A stretch of DNA of 64,000 bases from Sphaerimonospora cavernae (lineage in GTDB: Bacteria; Actinomycetota; Actinomycetes; Streptosporangiales; Streptosporangiaceae), in the NCBI RefSeq assembly GCF_042435035.1, contig NZ_JBHMQT010000059.1, forward strand, positions 1 through 64,000. Direction: 5' to 3'. The notes beneath the pieces were generated by a model. The model did not search any database. It worked only from the letters and a program-made list of their open reading frames with translations, and was not told where the DNA came from. Each line of letters opens with the position of its first letter. Within the stretch, counting starts at the first letter, position 1. Made by a program: the position numbers and the translations under genes. Shown in pieces: positions 1-7,775 of the stretch.

Positions 1-223
1 TCATCCTTCCAACCTCCAACCGATGTAGCCACTCAAGGTGTGCGACCTCATGTCGCACATGCCTCACGGCGTTGGCGACCAGTTCGGTGGTGAGCAGCAG
101 GGCGTCGTCACAGTGGGGGTGCCCGGTGCCGGCCAGCAGGACGCGCAGATAGCGCCGCGCCTTGGGCACGGAGGCGGTCTCGCCGGGCAGGTCGATCCGT
201 CCCAGCAGTCCCATGGCCTTCAT
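1..223 (-). CDS. ATP-binding regulatory protein (RsbW-like HATPase), partial
   Basis: N-terminal 74 residues of a gene that runs off the left edge. The start ATG at 223 overlaps the stop of the upstream gene (ATGA), so the pair is translationally coupled. The N-terminal strand-helix pattern and the N-box 'ELVANAVRH' (about residues 47-55) match the small HATPase_c_2 proteins that actinomycetes encode beside XRE/DUF397 genes; relatives of this fold bind sigma or anti-sigma partners. After the N-box the sequence no longer looks like the family, and an 8-bp inverted repeat (39-46 / 52-59) lies exactly there, so the gene may be truncated. The G-boxes needed for ATP binding would lie outside the window. 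Confidence 0.6.
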   Translation of the reverse strand, partial: MKAMGLLGRIDLPGETASVPKARRYLRVLLAGTGHPHCDDALLLTTELVANAVRHVRHEVAHLEWLHRLEVGRM

Positions 224-654
224 CGGGCCCTCCAGAAGACCCGGACGCCCGGTACGGCCTGGGCAGCGTAGATCATCTGCGTGTTGCCGACGCCCGAGAG
301 GGTCTTAGCTGCCTTGGTGACCTGTGCGGCCTCGGCGGCGACGGCGCGTTGGGCGGTGTGCGCGGCCCGGACGGCGTGGACGGCGGCGGCGATCCGCCGT
401 GCGGCGTCGGGTGCTGCGGTCGGGACGCGCCTGCGACGGCCGCGGCCCCAGGTGAAGATCCAGGTACGGCGTCGCCGCGTGGCCGTGACCCGCATCCGTG
501 CCATGGCCGGCCCGGATGCCGTGTCGTCGGCGAGGGGGATCTCCATGCTCGGCTCGTGGTGCGGCGGAAGCCGTACGACCGAGTCCAGCCCGAGATCATG
601 CAACTCCCCGGCCAGCCGGATCAGATGGCCGGCCTCCGCTCCAACGTCACGCAT
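220..654 (-). CDS. Hypothetical protein of an XRE/DUF397 regulatory cluster
   Basis: 144-residue protein with no domain I can name. The N-terminus (about residues 1-40, 'MRDVGAEAGHLIRLAGELHDLG') is helical with a short acidic tail; the rest is Arg/Ala-rich and probably helical. I chose the ATG at 654 over the one at 660 because the GGGGAG Shine-Dalgarno sequence then has normal spacing. The stop overlaps the start of the ATP-binding protein gene (ATGA), and the XRE regulator is divergently transcribed about 215 bp away. Such small companion proteins are common in whiJ/AbaA-like clusters of actinomycetes; a role there is inference from context only. Confidence 0.5.
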   Translation of the reverse strand: MRDVGAEAGHLIRLAGELHDLGLDSVVRLPPHHEPSMEIPLADDTASGPAMARMRVTATRRRRTWIFTWGRGRRRRVPTAAPDAARRIAAAVHAVRAAHTAQRAVAAEAAQVTKAAKTLSGVGNTQMIYAAQAVPGVRVFWRAR

Positions 655-660
655 GCGCAT

Positions 661-868
661 CTCCCCTCACCACCTCGCTTCGCCGTGGCCCGGTTCCTTG
701 GGCTCACAGGCAAGCGATGTCACTTTGAATAACTGATCGGTTGCTCCTTGTGCTCAGTGTGTGTGATCGATGGGCCTGTTGCAACAAGAATCGAAATGAA
801 CATCGTGCATGTTGATGTGTGGAGATCGCTGCGGCAGACTGGCGCCATCGGATACGCAGAGGAGTGAC
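661..868. promoter_or_regulatory. Divergent regulatory region with two dyads
   Basis: The 208 bases between the divergent hypothetical gene and the XRE gene contain no ORF with coding character. Two dyads are visible: the perfect palindrome TGTTGCAACA (777-786) and AACAT-CGTGC-ATGTT (799-813). Either could be the operator of the adjacent XRE protein, since such regulators often autoregulate. I see no convincing -35/-10 pair. Confidence 0.35.
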
Positions 869-1726
869 ATGAGTGCGCAGCGCAGCCCGTCGGTTCGTCG
901 ACGCCGCCTGGCGGCAGAACTGCAACGCCTGCGCAAGAGCGCTGGACTGACCCGGGATCAGGTGGCCGAGCATGCCGGCTGTTCGCCGGTCACCGTCACG
1001 CGCATCGAAGCCGCCACGACCGCCCCTGCGGTCGCCCTGGTGGCCATGATGCTCGACCTGTACGGGATCACCCCCGAACGCCGCGAGGCATTACTCCAGC
1101 TCGCACGAGATGCGCGTAAGCGGGGGTGGTGGTACAAGCAGTCCGAGGCGATCCCCGAGTGGTTCCAAAGCTACGTCGGGCTGGAAGAAGAGGCGGCGAC
1201 CTTCCGGGAGTACCAGCCGGAGTTCGTGCCCGGAGTGCTCCAGACCGAAGGCTACGCACGAGCCGTCCTGACCTCCGCACCGGCGCCCCACCCGGAGGAG
1301 GAACTGGAGCGGCGGCTTGCGATCCGCATGGAGCGCCAAGAACGGGTGCTGGCACGGCAGGACCCACCCCGGATGCACTTCGTCCTGAACGAAGCGGTCA
1401 TCCGACGCCCCGCCGGAGGTCCCGCGCCTATGCGTGAGCAACTGCGCAGGTTGGTCGAGCTGTCGGAGACTGAGCACGTCACGTTGCAGGTGCTGCCCTT
1501 CGCCGCTGGACTGCATCCGGCGATGGACGGTGGGTTCACCCTCCTGAGGTTCCCGAAACCTTCCGATCCCGAGACCGTTTACGTCGAATATTGGCAGGGA
1601 AGCGTGTATCTGGAAGATCAATCCGAAGTCGACGCATACGTCCTGCTGTTCGACAGCCTCCAAGCGCGAGCCCTGGGGGCGGACGAGACCCGGAGCTTGA
1701 TCGCTCAGGTAGCGCGGGAACTGTGA
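869..1726 (+). CDS. XRE-family regulator with DUF5753 domain
   Basis: 285 residues. Residues about 14-70 form a lambda-repressor-like HTH ('LRKSAGLTRDQVAEHAGCS', then 'TRIEAATTAP'). The remainder is the DUF5753 ligand-binding-like domain, with the recurrent 'FVPGVLQTEGYARAVL' segment followed by 'HVTLQVLPFAAG'. The ATG at 869 is preceded by GAGGAGTG. A DUF397 gene follows 19 bp downstream on the same strand, the classic actinomycete pair (Streptomyces WhiJ-type), where the XRE protein binds DNA and the small DUF397 protein modulates it. Targets cannot be read from the sequence; autoregulation through the dyads at 777-813 is a guess. Confidence 0.9.
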   Translation: MSAQRSPSVRRRRLAAELQRLRKSAGLTRDQVAEHAGCSPVTVTRIEAATTAPAVALVAMMLDLYGITPERREALLQLARDARKRGWWYKQSEAIPEWFQSYVGLEEEAATFREYQPEFVPGVLQTEGYARAVLTSAPAPHPEEELERRLAIRMERQERVLARQDPPRMHFVLNEAVIRRPAGGPAPMREQLRRLVELSETEHVTLQVLPFAAGLHPAMDGGFTLLRFPKPSDPETVYVEYWQGSVYLEDQSEVDAYVLLFDSLQARALGADETRSLIAQVAREL

Positions 1727-1745
1727 GCGGATGGAGAGGCTAGCC

Positions 1746-2048
1746 ATGCTGGACCTGTCGCAGATGCGCTGGCGCAAGGCCAGCCGGAGTAACGCGCAAG
1801 GCGGCCAATGCGTTGAGGTCGGTGTCTGGAGCAAGAGCACCCGTAGCGGCGGAAACGGCGGCAGCTGCGTGGAGGCCACGACCGTTGATGCCGGTCAGGC
1901 GGGGATCGGGTACAAGGCGGACGCTGAGCGGCTCTTCCTGGTGCGCGACTCCAAGGACCCCGACGGCCCGGTGCTCGCCTTCACCCCGAGCGAGTGGGAC
2001 GCCTTCATCGGCGGAGTCAAAGACGGCGAGTTCGACGACCTCGGCTGA
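1746..2048 (+). CDS. DUF397 domain protein
   Basis: 100-residue DUF397 protein. The family pattern is clear: 'WRKASRSN...GGQCVEVG' near the N-terminus, 'FLVRDSKDPDGPVL' in the middle and 'SEWDAFIGGVKDGEFD' at the end. The ATG at 1746 is preceded by GGAGAGG with 6-base spacing, which I prefer to the ATG at 1731. It follows the XRE gene closely and is probably co-transcribed. Family members are small partners of XRE regulators in developmental or antibiotic control; the specific partner here is inferred from adjacency. Confidence 0.88.
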   Translation: MLDLSQMRWRKASRSNAQGGQCVEVGVWSKSTRSGGNGGSCVEATTVDAGQAGIGYKADAERLFLVRDSKDPDGPVLAFTPSEWDAFIGGVKDGEFDDLG

Positions 2049-2336
2049 GCGCCATGCCGTACGGCACCGGCAGGCGGAAGTGAGCGAGCAGGCCACGCGT
2101 CTATGGCCGCGCCTTGGGGTTCTTCATGAGGCCAATGGCAGCACGGCCAGCGGTCGCTCGCGGTCAGGAGCAGTCGGGTGCTGAGAGGCATGTTCTCTCG
2201 TTGGTTGTAATGCCCGAGCCTCCCGACGGCTGGGTGAAGGCGAGGGTCTGCCCGGCCAGACCGGTCACGTGTTCGTCGTCGAAGGCTGCATGCGGCCGCT
2301 ACCTTCCTTCACGCCGACTACTCGACTGACGGTGTT

Positions 2337-4397
2337 TCAGTTGGTCCGGGTGTTGGGGAGGTGGTCGCCGAGGTAGCCGATCCAGATCTTGCCCGTGGCG
2401 CCGCCCGCGTCGTCGTGGAAGTACATCCGGGGGGCCGGATAACCCACGGGGCGCAACTTCACGTGCGCCTCCATGAGGAGTCTGCCGCTGGGGTCCACCG
2501 TCGTCGGCACGTCGAAGGTCCGCGGATCGCTGAACTTGGGCCGGTTGGTCACGGACTGGGACTCACGCATGGAGAGCATTCCGACGGGGATGACGTGCCT
2601 CCCGCTGGAGCCGTTCGCGCACCATTCGTAGAAGCCCCCGGCGAAGCGGCCCGCCGATCGGGCCCCGGCGAAGTCGTCGAGAGCGCGAAGCGCGTCCCAG
2701 GCCTTGACGGCCCAGGTGCGGGCCAGCGCCGGATGATGCACATCGAGCCGGGTGGCGGCGGCGTCGGTGTCCAGGATGACGAGGTGGGTCAGCCGCTGCC
2801 TGGCCTCGATCAGCGTCTCCGCGAGGCTGGCGGGTTCGAAGCGGTCGTCTTCCACCGCCACGCCGTACATCGGCCGCCCGGCCTCGGCGAGCTTGCGCTC
2901 CAGGTGGCGGACGCGTTCCGTGAGCCGGTGCACGTCGATGACCGCCTCCGCGTATTCCTCGAGAAGGAGGTGGTGTTCGTCGCGCAGTGTCTCCACGTCG
3001 CGGGCCAGGCGATCGGCGTCGTTCTCGGCCTCGTCGAGTAGTTCGTCGTCGCCGTGCCGCTCGACCACCAGGTCGCGCAGCCCGGCGACGTGGGCGGCGA
3101 GCGTGCGGATCTCGCGGGACAGGCCGCGCGACTCCTCACCCGAGCTGCCTGAGGTGAGGGCGAGCGACAGCGCCGACTCCAGTTCCGTGCGCAGTTCCTT
3201 GACGACCGTGTCCGCCACGCTCTGCGCGAGCCCCGCAGGGTCGAAGATCATGGAGGGCGCCGAACCCGGCGACGGGCTCGGCGGCGGGCTCGGCGGCGGC
3301 TGGTCGCTCGGCTTCGAGGTTTCCGTACCTTCGGGCCGTCCGCCGTTCTTGGTCGCCTGTTCCTTCGCCGCGGTCGGAGGCGCGGGCCGCGCCGTCATGG
3401 CCATCATCCGGCGGAAAAGCTCGTCCTTGGCCGGATCGCCGGCCGGCCCGCGGGCCGTGACCGCTTCCGCGATCTCGCGCAGCTCCGCCCGGCCGGCCAG
3501 CACCCGGTTCACCACGCGTAACGTCTTCTGTACGTCCTCGGGAGGGGTGCGCCGCGCGGTCGCGCCGATGATCCCGTCGATCGCCCGGTCCAGTGCCCGC
3601 TCACCCTCGCCGCGGATCAGCGCCCCGCCCATCGGCAGATGGCGGTACGGATACCGCTCCTCGGCTGGATCGAACGGCGCGACATAGGTGCGGATGCCTC
3701 CGCCGAACACCCCGAGATCGACGCCCATGGCCTTGTTGAACCGGTCCTGCGCCCGCAGGTCGGCGAGTAGCGCCACGACCGCGGCGCCCGCCGTCGCCGT
3801 GGACAGATAACGCGCACGGGAACGGGCGGCGTCGGTGTCTTTGGCATCGACCGACACCACCACGACGGGCACCCGCCGCCGGTGCTCGGTCAGCGTGTGT
3901 ACGAGGCGTTGAACCTCGTGCTCGTCGACCACGGCGGGGCTGTCCTCCAGGTGCACTCCGCCATCGGTGATCCTCGCGGTCCGCAGGTAGGCGGGGACGA
4001 AGCCAGGGGCGAATCCCTGTTCTGATCCCTGGGACGATCCCTGCGCGGCCACGTTCATCGTCTTGTCGCCGCCGTGCTGGTCGACGGTGACCAGGACCCA
4101 GCCGGTCATGCCCGGCACCGACTCGGTGTAGGTGACCCTGGTGCGGAGCGTGCCGCCGTCGCACGGCTCGTCCAGCACGTACCGCCCGCAGTCGACGCGC
4201 CGCTCCATCCGAAGCCGGGCGCCGTTCGCCTCGTGCTCCACCAGAGCGCTTCCGGGGTTGGCGGGCGGAAACCCTTTGCCGACCGTCCACTCGGAGAACG
4301 CGCGGCGCAGCCGGATCGAGATCGGGGCGCGTACGTCGCGCAGGACGGCCTGATAGAGCCTGGTCGCATCGGAGGGCATGGCAGAGGTCACTTTCAC
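2337..4397 (-). CDS. Unrecognised 686-residue protein divergent from DISARM
   Basis: I do not recognise this family. The N-terminal third is an alpha/beta region containing 'RRVPVVVVSVDAKD' and then 'VDLGVFGGGIRTYVAPFDP' followed by 'YPYRHLP'. A Pro/Ser-rich linker follows (about residues 340-380), then a long charged coiled-coil stretch (about 400-510) and a C-terminal beta-rich region ending 'KIWIGYLGDHLPNTRTN'. No transmembrane segment or signal peptide is evident. A GTG start at 4397 is used; the ATG at 4379 is equally possible because neither has a strong ribosome site. It is transcribed divergently from drmD across a 249-bp region with dyads, suggesting co-regulation with the DISARM operon. 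A sensor or accessory role is inference. Confidence 0.7.
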   Translation of the reverse strand: MKVTSAMPSDATRLYQAVLRDVRAPISIRLRRAFSEWTVGKGFPPANPGSALVEHEANGARLRMERRVDCGRYVLDEPCDGGTLRTRVTYTESVPGMTGWVLVTVDQHGGDKTMNVAAQGSSQGSEQGFAPGFVPAYLRTARITDGGVHLEDSPAVVDEHEVQRLVHTLTEHRRRVPVVVVSVDAKDTDAARSRARYLSTATAGAAVVALLADLRAQDRFNKAMGVDLGVFGGGIRTYVAPFDPAEERYPYRHLPMGGALIRGEGERALDRAIDGIIGATARRTPPEDVQKTLRVVNRVLAGRAELREIAEAVTARGPAGDPAKDELFRRMMAMTARPAPPTAAKEQATKNGGRPEGTETSKPSDQPPPSPPPSPSPGSAPSMIFDPAGLAQSVADTVVKELRTELESALSLALTSGSSGEESRGLSREIRTLAAHVAGLRDLVVERHGDDELLDEAENDADRLARDVETLRDEHHLLLEEYAEAVIDVHRLTERVRHLERKLAEAGRPMYGVAVEDDRFEPASLAETLIEARQRLTHLVILDTDAAATRLDVHHPALARTWAVKAWDALRALDDFAGARSAGRFAGGFYEWCANGSSGRHVIPVGMLSMRESQSVTNRPKFSDPRTFDVPTTVDPSGRLLMEAHVKLRPVGYPAPRMYFHDDAGGATGKIWIGYLGDHLPNTRTN

Positions 4398-4646
4398 CTA
4401 TCGTCTCTGGGGCGTCGGTTGGTACGTCCGGGCACGGCGGGCGTCTCGTGCTGGGAGTTAACCGGACGGGGAGCCGTCGCGCGACTTGGTGCAGGGACCC
4501 CAATTAGATCAAATTGTGAAGCCAGTGCACAAGTTAAGTTGAATCCGTGGACAACGTACGGCAAAGTGCCGTAGATTCCAGCGCACAAACTTTGGGGACC
4601 GTTCCCGAGCAGCCTGATCTGGATCGGACCCTCGGCGAGGAGCTGA
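4398..4646. promoter_or_regulatory. Divergent DISARM promoter region with dyads and direct repeats
   Basis: Shared upstream region of drmD and the 686-residue gene. Visible elements: a near-perfect palindrome CAATT-A-GATC-A-AATTG (4501-4516); a perfect inverted repeat TACGGCA-AAG-TGCCGTA (4557-4573); and a direct repeat, CCAGTGCACAAGT (4522-4534) and CCAGCGCACAAAC (4578-4590, 10 of 13 identical). This part is much more AT-rich than the flanking genes. A weak minus-strand promoter reading (TTGTGC, 18 bp, TCTAAT) overlaps the first dyad. The elements look like binding sites of an unidentified regulator; no HTH regulator is encoded immediately beside them. Confidence 0.5.
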
Positions 4647-7600
4647 ATGGTGACGAGTGTGACGACGTCGGAGAAGCCGACCATCGGGGCGCTGGTCGCC
4701 GTCCGCGGTCAGCGGTGGGTGGTCAGCGAGGTCGAGGCCGGCGAGAGCAGCAGCCTGGTGAGCCTGCAGAGCGTCGAGGACGGACGTTACGGCCACACTC
4801 TCGAGGTCATCTGGGAGGCCGAGCCCGGCAGGCGCATCCTGCCGAGCGGTTCGCTCCCGGAAGTGACGGACTTCGACCCGCCTGCGCGTCTCGCGGCCTT
4901 TCTTGACGCGATCCGCTGGTCGGCGGTCACCTCGGCGGACGTCAGGACGCTGCAGGCGCCGTTCCGCTCCGGCGTCGCCATCGAGGACTACCAGCTTGAG
5001 CCGGTCGCCCGGGCGGTCGACGCGCCTCGGGTGAACCTCCTGCTCGCCGACGACGTCGGTCTGGGAAAGACGATCGAAGCGGGCCTGGTCGCCCAGGAGC
5101 TGCTGCTCAGGCACCGGGCCAGGCGCATCATGATCGTGTGTCCGGCGGGGCTCACGCTCAAGTGGAAGGACGAGATGGCCGAGAAGTTCGGCCTCGACTT
5201 CACGATCATCGACGCCGAGCGCTGCGCGGTCGTCCGCCGCAGCCACGGAAGCGCGGCCAATCCCTTCGAGGTCTACCCGCTGACCATCGTCAGCCTGCCC
5301 TGGTTGCGGGGGCAGAAGGCGCAGCGGCTCCTCGACGAGGTGCTCGACCCGTCCGGAGACCGGCGTGAGTTCGACCTGCTCATCCTCGATGAGGCGCACC
5401 ATGTCGCCCCGGCCGCGCCCAAGCAGGTCTACGCGGTCGACTCCCAGCAGACCAAGCTCATCCGCCGGCTCGCACCGCACTTCACCCACCGGCTCTTCCT
5501 GTCGGCGACGCCGCACAACGGCTACCAGGCGTCGTTCACGGCACTGCTGGAGACGCTCGACGACCAGCGGTTCGCCCGGGGCGTCGACCCCGACGACGCC
5601 GCGGTGCAGGACACCGTGGTCCGGCGGCTCAAGCGCGACATCGTCAACGGCGACGGCTCCAAGCGGTTCAAGGAACGCGGCGCACGGGCCATCCCGGTGC
5701 TCTATCCCCAGGACGAGCGGGAGATCCACGAACTGCTCAAGCAGTTCGCCGCGGCCCGCAAGAAGCGCCTCACCAGGAACAAGGGACGCAGGGCCGCCGA
5801 CCTCGTCACCCTGCTGCTGAAGAAGCGGCTCTTCTCCAGCCCGGCGGCGTTCCTCCACACCGTCGGCGTCTACCTCGACACGGTCAGCGCCAAAGCGGCC
5901 GCCGTGGCCGCCATGGCCGACGAGTCGGACGAGGTTCCCGAGTGGGTCGAGGAGTTCGCCGACTACACCGCCACCCTCGACGACGAGTCCCTCGCGGAGG
6001 CCGAGGACGACGCGGTCAACCGGGCGCATCCCCTCCAGGAGGGCGCCACGGAGCAGGAGATCGAGCTGCTGGAGAAGATGCGGCGCTGGGCGCAGAAGCA
6101 CGCCGTGCGGCCGGACGCCAAAGCCCAGGAGCTGATCAACTACCTGAAGGCCGTCTGCCGGCCCGACCGGCACTGGACCAACGAGCGCGTCGTGGTCTTC
6201 ACCGAATATCGCGACACCCAGACCTGGCTGGCCGACCTCCTCCATCAGGAGGGACTCGGCGGCGACCGCCTGGCCCTCCTGCACGGGGGCATGGCCGCCG
6301 ATGATCGCGAGCACGTACGGCAGGCCTTCCAGAAGGACCCCACCGAATACGAGGTGCGGATCCTGCTCGCCACCGACGCGGCCGGCGAAGGCATCGACCT
6401 GCAGAACCACTGCCACCGGCTGATCAACTACGACATCCCGTTCAACCCCAACAAACTCGAGCAGCGCATCGGCCGGGTCGACCGGTACGGCCAGCAGCAC
6501 ACCCCGGACATCCGGCACTTCGTCGGCACCGGCTGGGACACGGCCGTCGACTCCTACGAGGCCGACCTGGAGTTCCTCGCCCGGATCGCCGAGAAGGTCG
6601 CCCAGCAGCAGAAGGACCTCGGCCCGGTCAACGTCGTCATCTCCGAGCGCGTCCAGCGCCGGATGCTCGGCGAGGACGTCGGCATCGACGACATCGACCG
6701 GGTCGCGCCCAAGGAGGACGTCCCGGTCGAGGCCAACGTCGGTGAACAGGTCAGGAAGCTGCGGGCCAACCTCGACGAGACGATCGGCGAGCTGAGGATC
6801 ACCCCGCGGAGCGTCAAGCGGGTCGTGGACACCGCGCTGGATCTCGCCCGCCAGCAGCCGCTGAAGCCGCACCTGGATGAGAGGCACCTCACCGAGGGTC
6901 TCTTCGAGGTCCCTCCGCTGACCGGCTCGTGGGAACGGGCGGCCGCCGGGCTCCTCGAGAAGATCTCCAAGGTCGGCGAGGCGCCCCGGCAGCGTCCGAT
7001 CACGTTCGACCCCGCGGTGGTCGGGGAGTTGCGCGACGACGTCGTGCTGGCGCATCTCAACCACCCGCTGGTCGCCATGTCGACCCGGCTGCTGCGTGCC
7101 GCCGTGTCGAACCCGGACATCGGCCTGCACCGGGTGACCGCCGTGGTCAGCGACGACCCCGCACTGGAGACGACGCTCATCGGCGCCTACGCGCGGTACG
7201 TCCTGGTCGGCGGCGACGGCGTCCGGCTGCACGAGGAGGTGCTCTACGCCGGGGGCTGGGCGCAGCAGAGCGGCCGCTTCCGCAGGTTCGACACCCTGGG
7301 CACGCTCCGCGGCATCCTCGACCGGGCCCTCACTCAGGGGCTGCCCGCCTCACCGCACCTCCACGGACACTTGGCCGGCAGCTGGCAGAGGATGCGGCCC
7401 GGCCTCATCGACGCCATCGACGCCCGGGTGAAGACCCGCCGCGAATCGCTGGAGAACCTGCTCGCCAAGCGGCAGGAGGCCGAGCAGAGCCGCATCGCCG
7501 CCAACCTCGACCGGTTCGCGGCCACCCTGCGCGCCAAGCTCGCCGAGAACGCAGAAGACGACGCGCTGTTCAGCCGCATCGAGGCCACCAAGGACGAGCA

Positions 7601-7775
7601 GGAGCTCAAGCAGTACCGACGCGACCGTGAATCCTGGCGGGCGCGCCTCGACCGGCTGTCCGAGGAACGCCGGCGGGAGCAGGAGGCCATCGCGGACCGC
7701 TACCGCGACCCCCAGGAGCACATCTTCCCCGTAGCCGTGATCTTCGTCGTTCCCAGGCAGGAGGCCTCCCGATGA
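4647..7775 (+). CDS. drmD: DrmD: SNF2-like helicase of class 1 DISARM
   Basis: 1042-residue superfamily 2 helicase. Visible motifs: Walker A 'DDVGLGKT' (about residue 135), DEAH box 'LDEAHH' (about 247), motif III 'LSATPHNG' (about 289) and the C-terminal helicase motif VI 'QRIGRVDRYGQ' (about 605). The C-terminus has a long charged coiled coil (about 930-1030). DrmD is the class 1-specific DISARM subunit, an SNF2-type ATPase thought to act on invading DNA. The ATG at 4647 follows GAGGAGC. The stop overlaps the drmMI start (ATGA), and the order drmD-drmMI-(insert)-drmA-drmB-drmC matches class 1 loci. All helicase motifs look intact. Confidence 0.92.
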   Translation: MVTSVTTSEKPTIGALVAVRGQRWVVSEVEAGESSSLVSLQSVEDGRYGHTLEVIWEAEPGRRILPSGSLPEVTDFDPPARLAAFLDAIRWSAVTSADVRTLQAPFRSGVAIEDYQLEPVARAVDAPRVNLLLADDVGLGKTIEAGLVAQELLLRHRARRIMIVCPAGLTLKWKDEMAEKFGLDFTIIDAERCAVVRRSHGSAANPFEVYPLTIVSLPWLRGQKAQRLLDEVLDPSGDRREFDLLILDEAHHVAPAAPKQVYAVDSQQTKLIRRLAPHFTHRLFLSATPHNGYQASFTALLETLDDQRFARGVDPDDAAVQDTVVRRLKRDIVNGDGSKRFKERGARAIPVLYPQDEREIHELLKQFAAARKKRLTRNKGRRAADLVTLLLKKRLFSSPAAFLHTVGVYLDTVSAKAAAVAAMADESDEVPEWVEEFADYTATLDDESLAEAEDDAVNRAHPLQEGATEQEIELLEKMRRWAQKHAVRPDAKAQELINYLKAVCRPDRHWTNERVVVFTEYRDTQTWLADLLHQEGLGGDRLALLHGGMAADDREHVRQAFQKDPTEYEVRILLATDAAGEGIDLQNHCHRLINYDIPFNPNKLEQRIGRVDRYGQQHTPDIRHFVGTGWDTAVDSYEADLEFLARIAEKVAQQQKDLGPVNVVISERVQRRMLGEDVGIDDIDRVAPKEDVPVEANVGEQVRKLRANLDETIGELRITPRSVKRVVDTALDLARQQPLKPHLDERHLTEGLFEVPPLTGSWERAAAGLLEKISKVGEAPRQRPITFDPAVVGELRDDVVLAHLNHPLVAMSTRLLRAAVSNPDIGLHRVTAVVSDDPALETTLIGAYARYVLVGGDGVRLHEEVLYAGGWAQQSGRFRRFDTLGTLRGILDRALTQGLPASPHLHGHLAGSWQRMRPGLIDAIDARVKTRRESLENLLAKRQEAEQSRIAANLDRFAATLRAKLAENAEDDALFSRIEATKDEQELKQYRRDRESWRARLDRLSEERRREQEAIADRYRDPQEHIFPVAVIFVVPRQEASR

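Noticed and set aside
2049..2336. Small gene between the DUF397 gene and the 686-residue gene
   Set aside because: The open frame at 2,114-2,329 lacks a ribosome site and natural composition; the 288-bp gap shows nothing I can support.
4509..7232. Very long reading frame (over 900 codons) antisense to drmD
   Set aside because: High-GC third-position shadow of a gene with clear helicase motifs; composition is Val/Asp/Gly/Leu-rich with no domain. The same applies to long antisense frames at 7,700-9,661 and 17,462-19,873.
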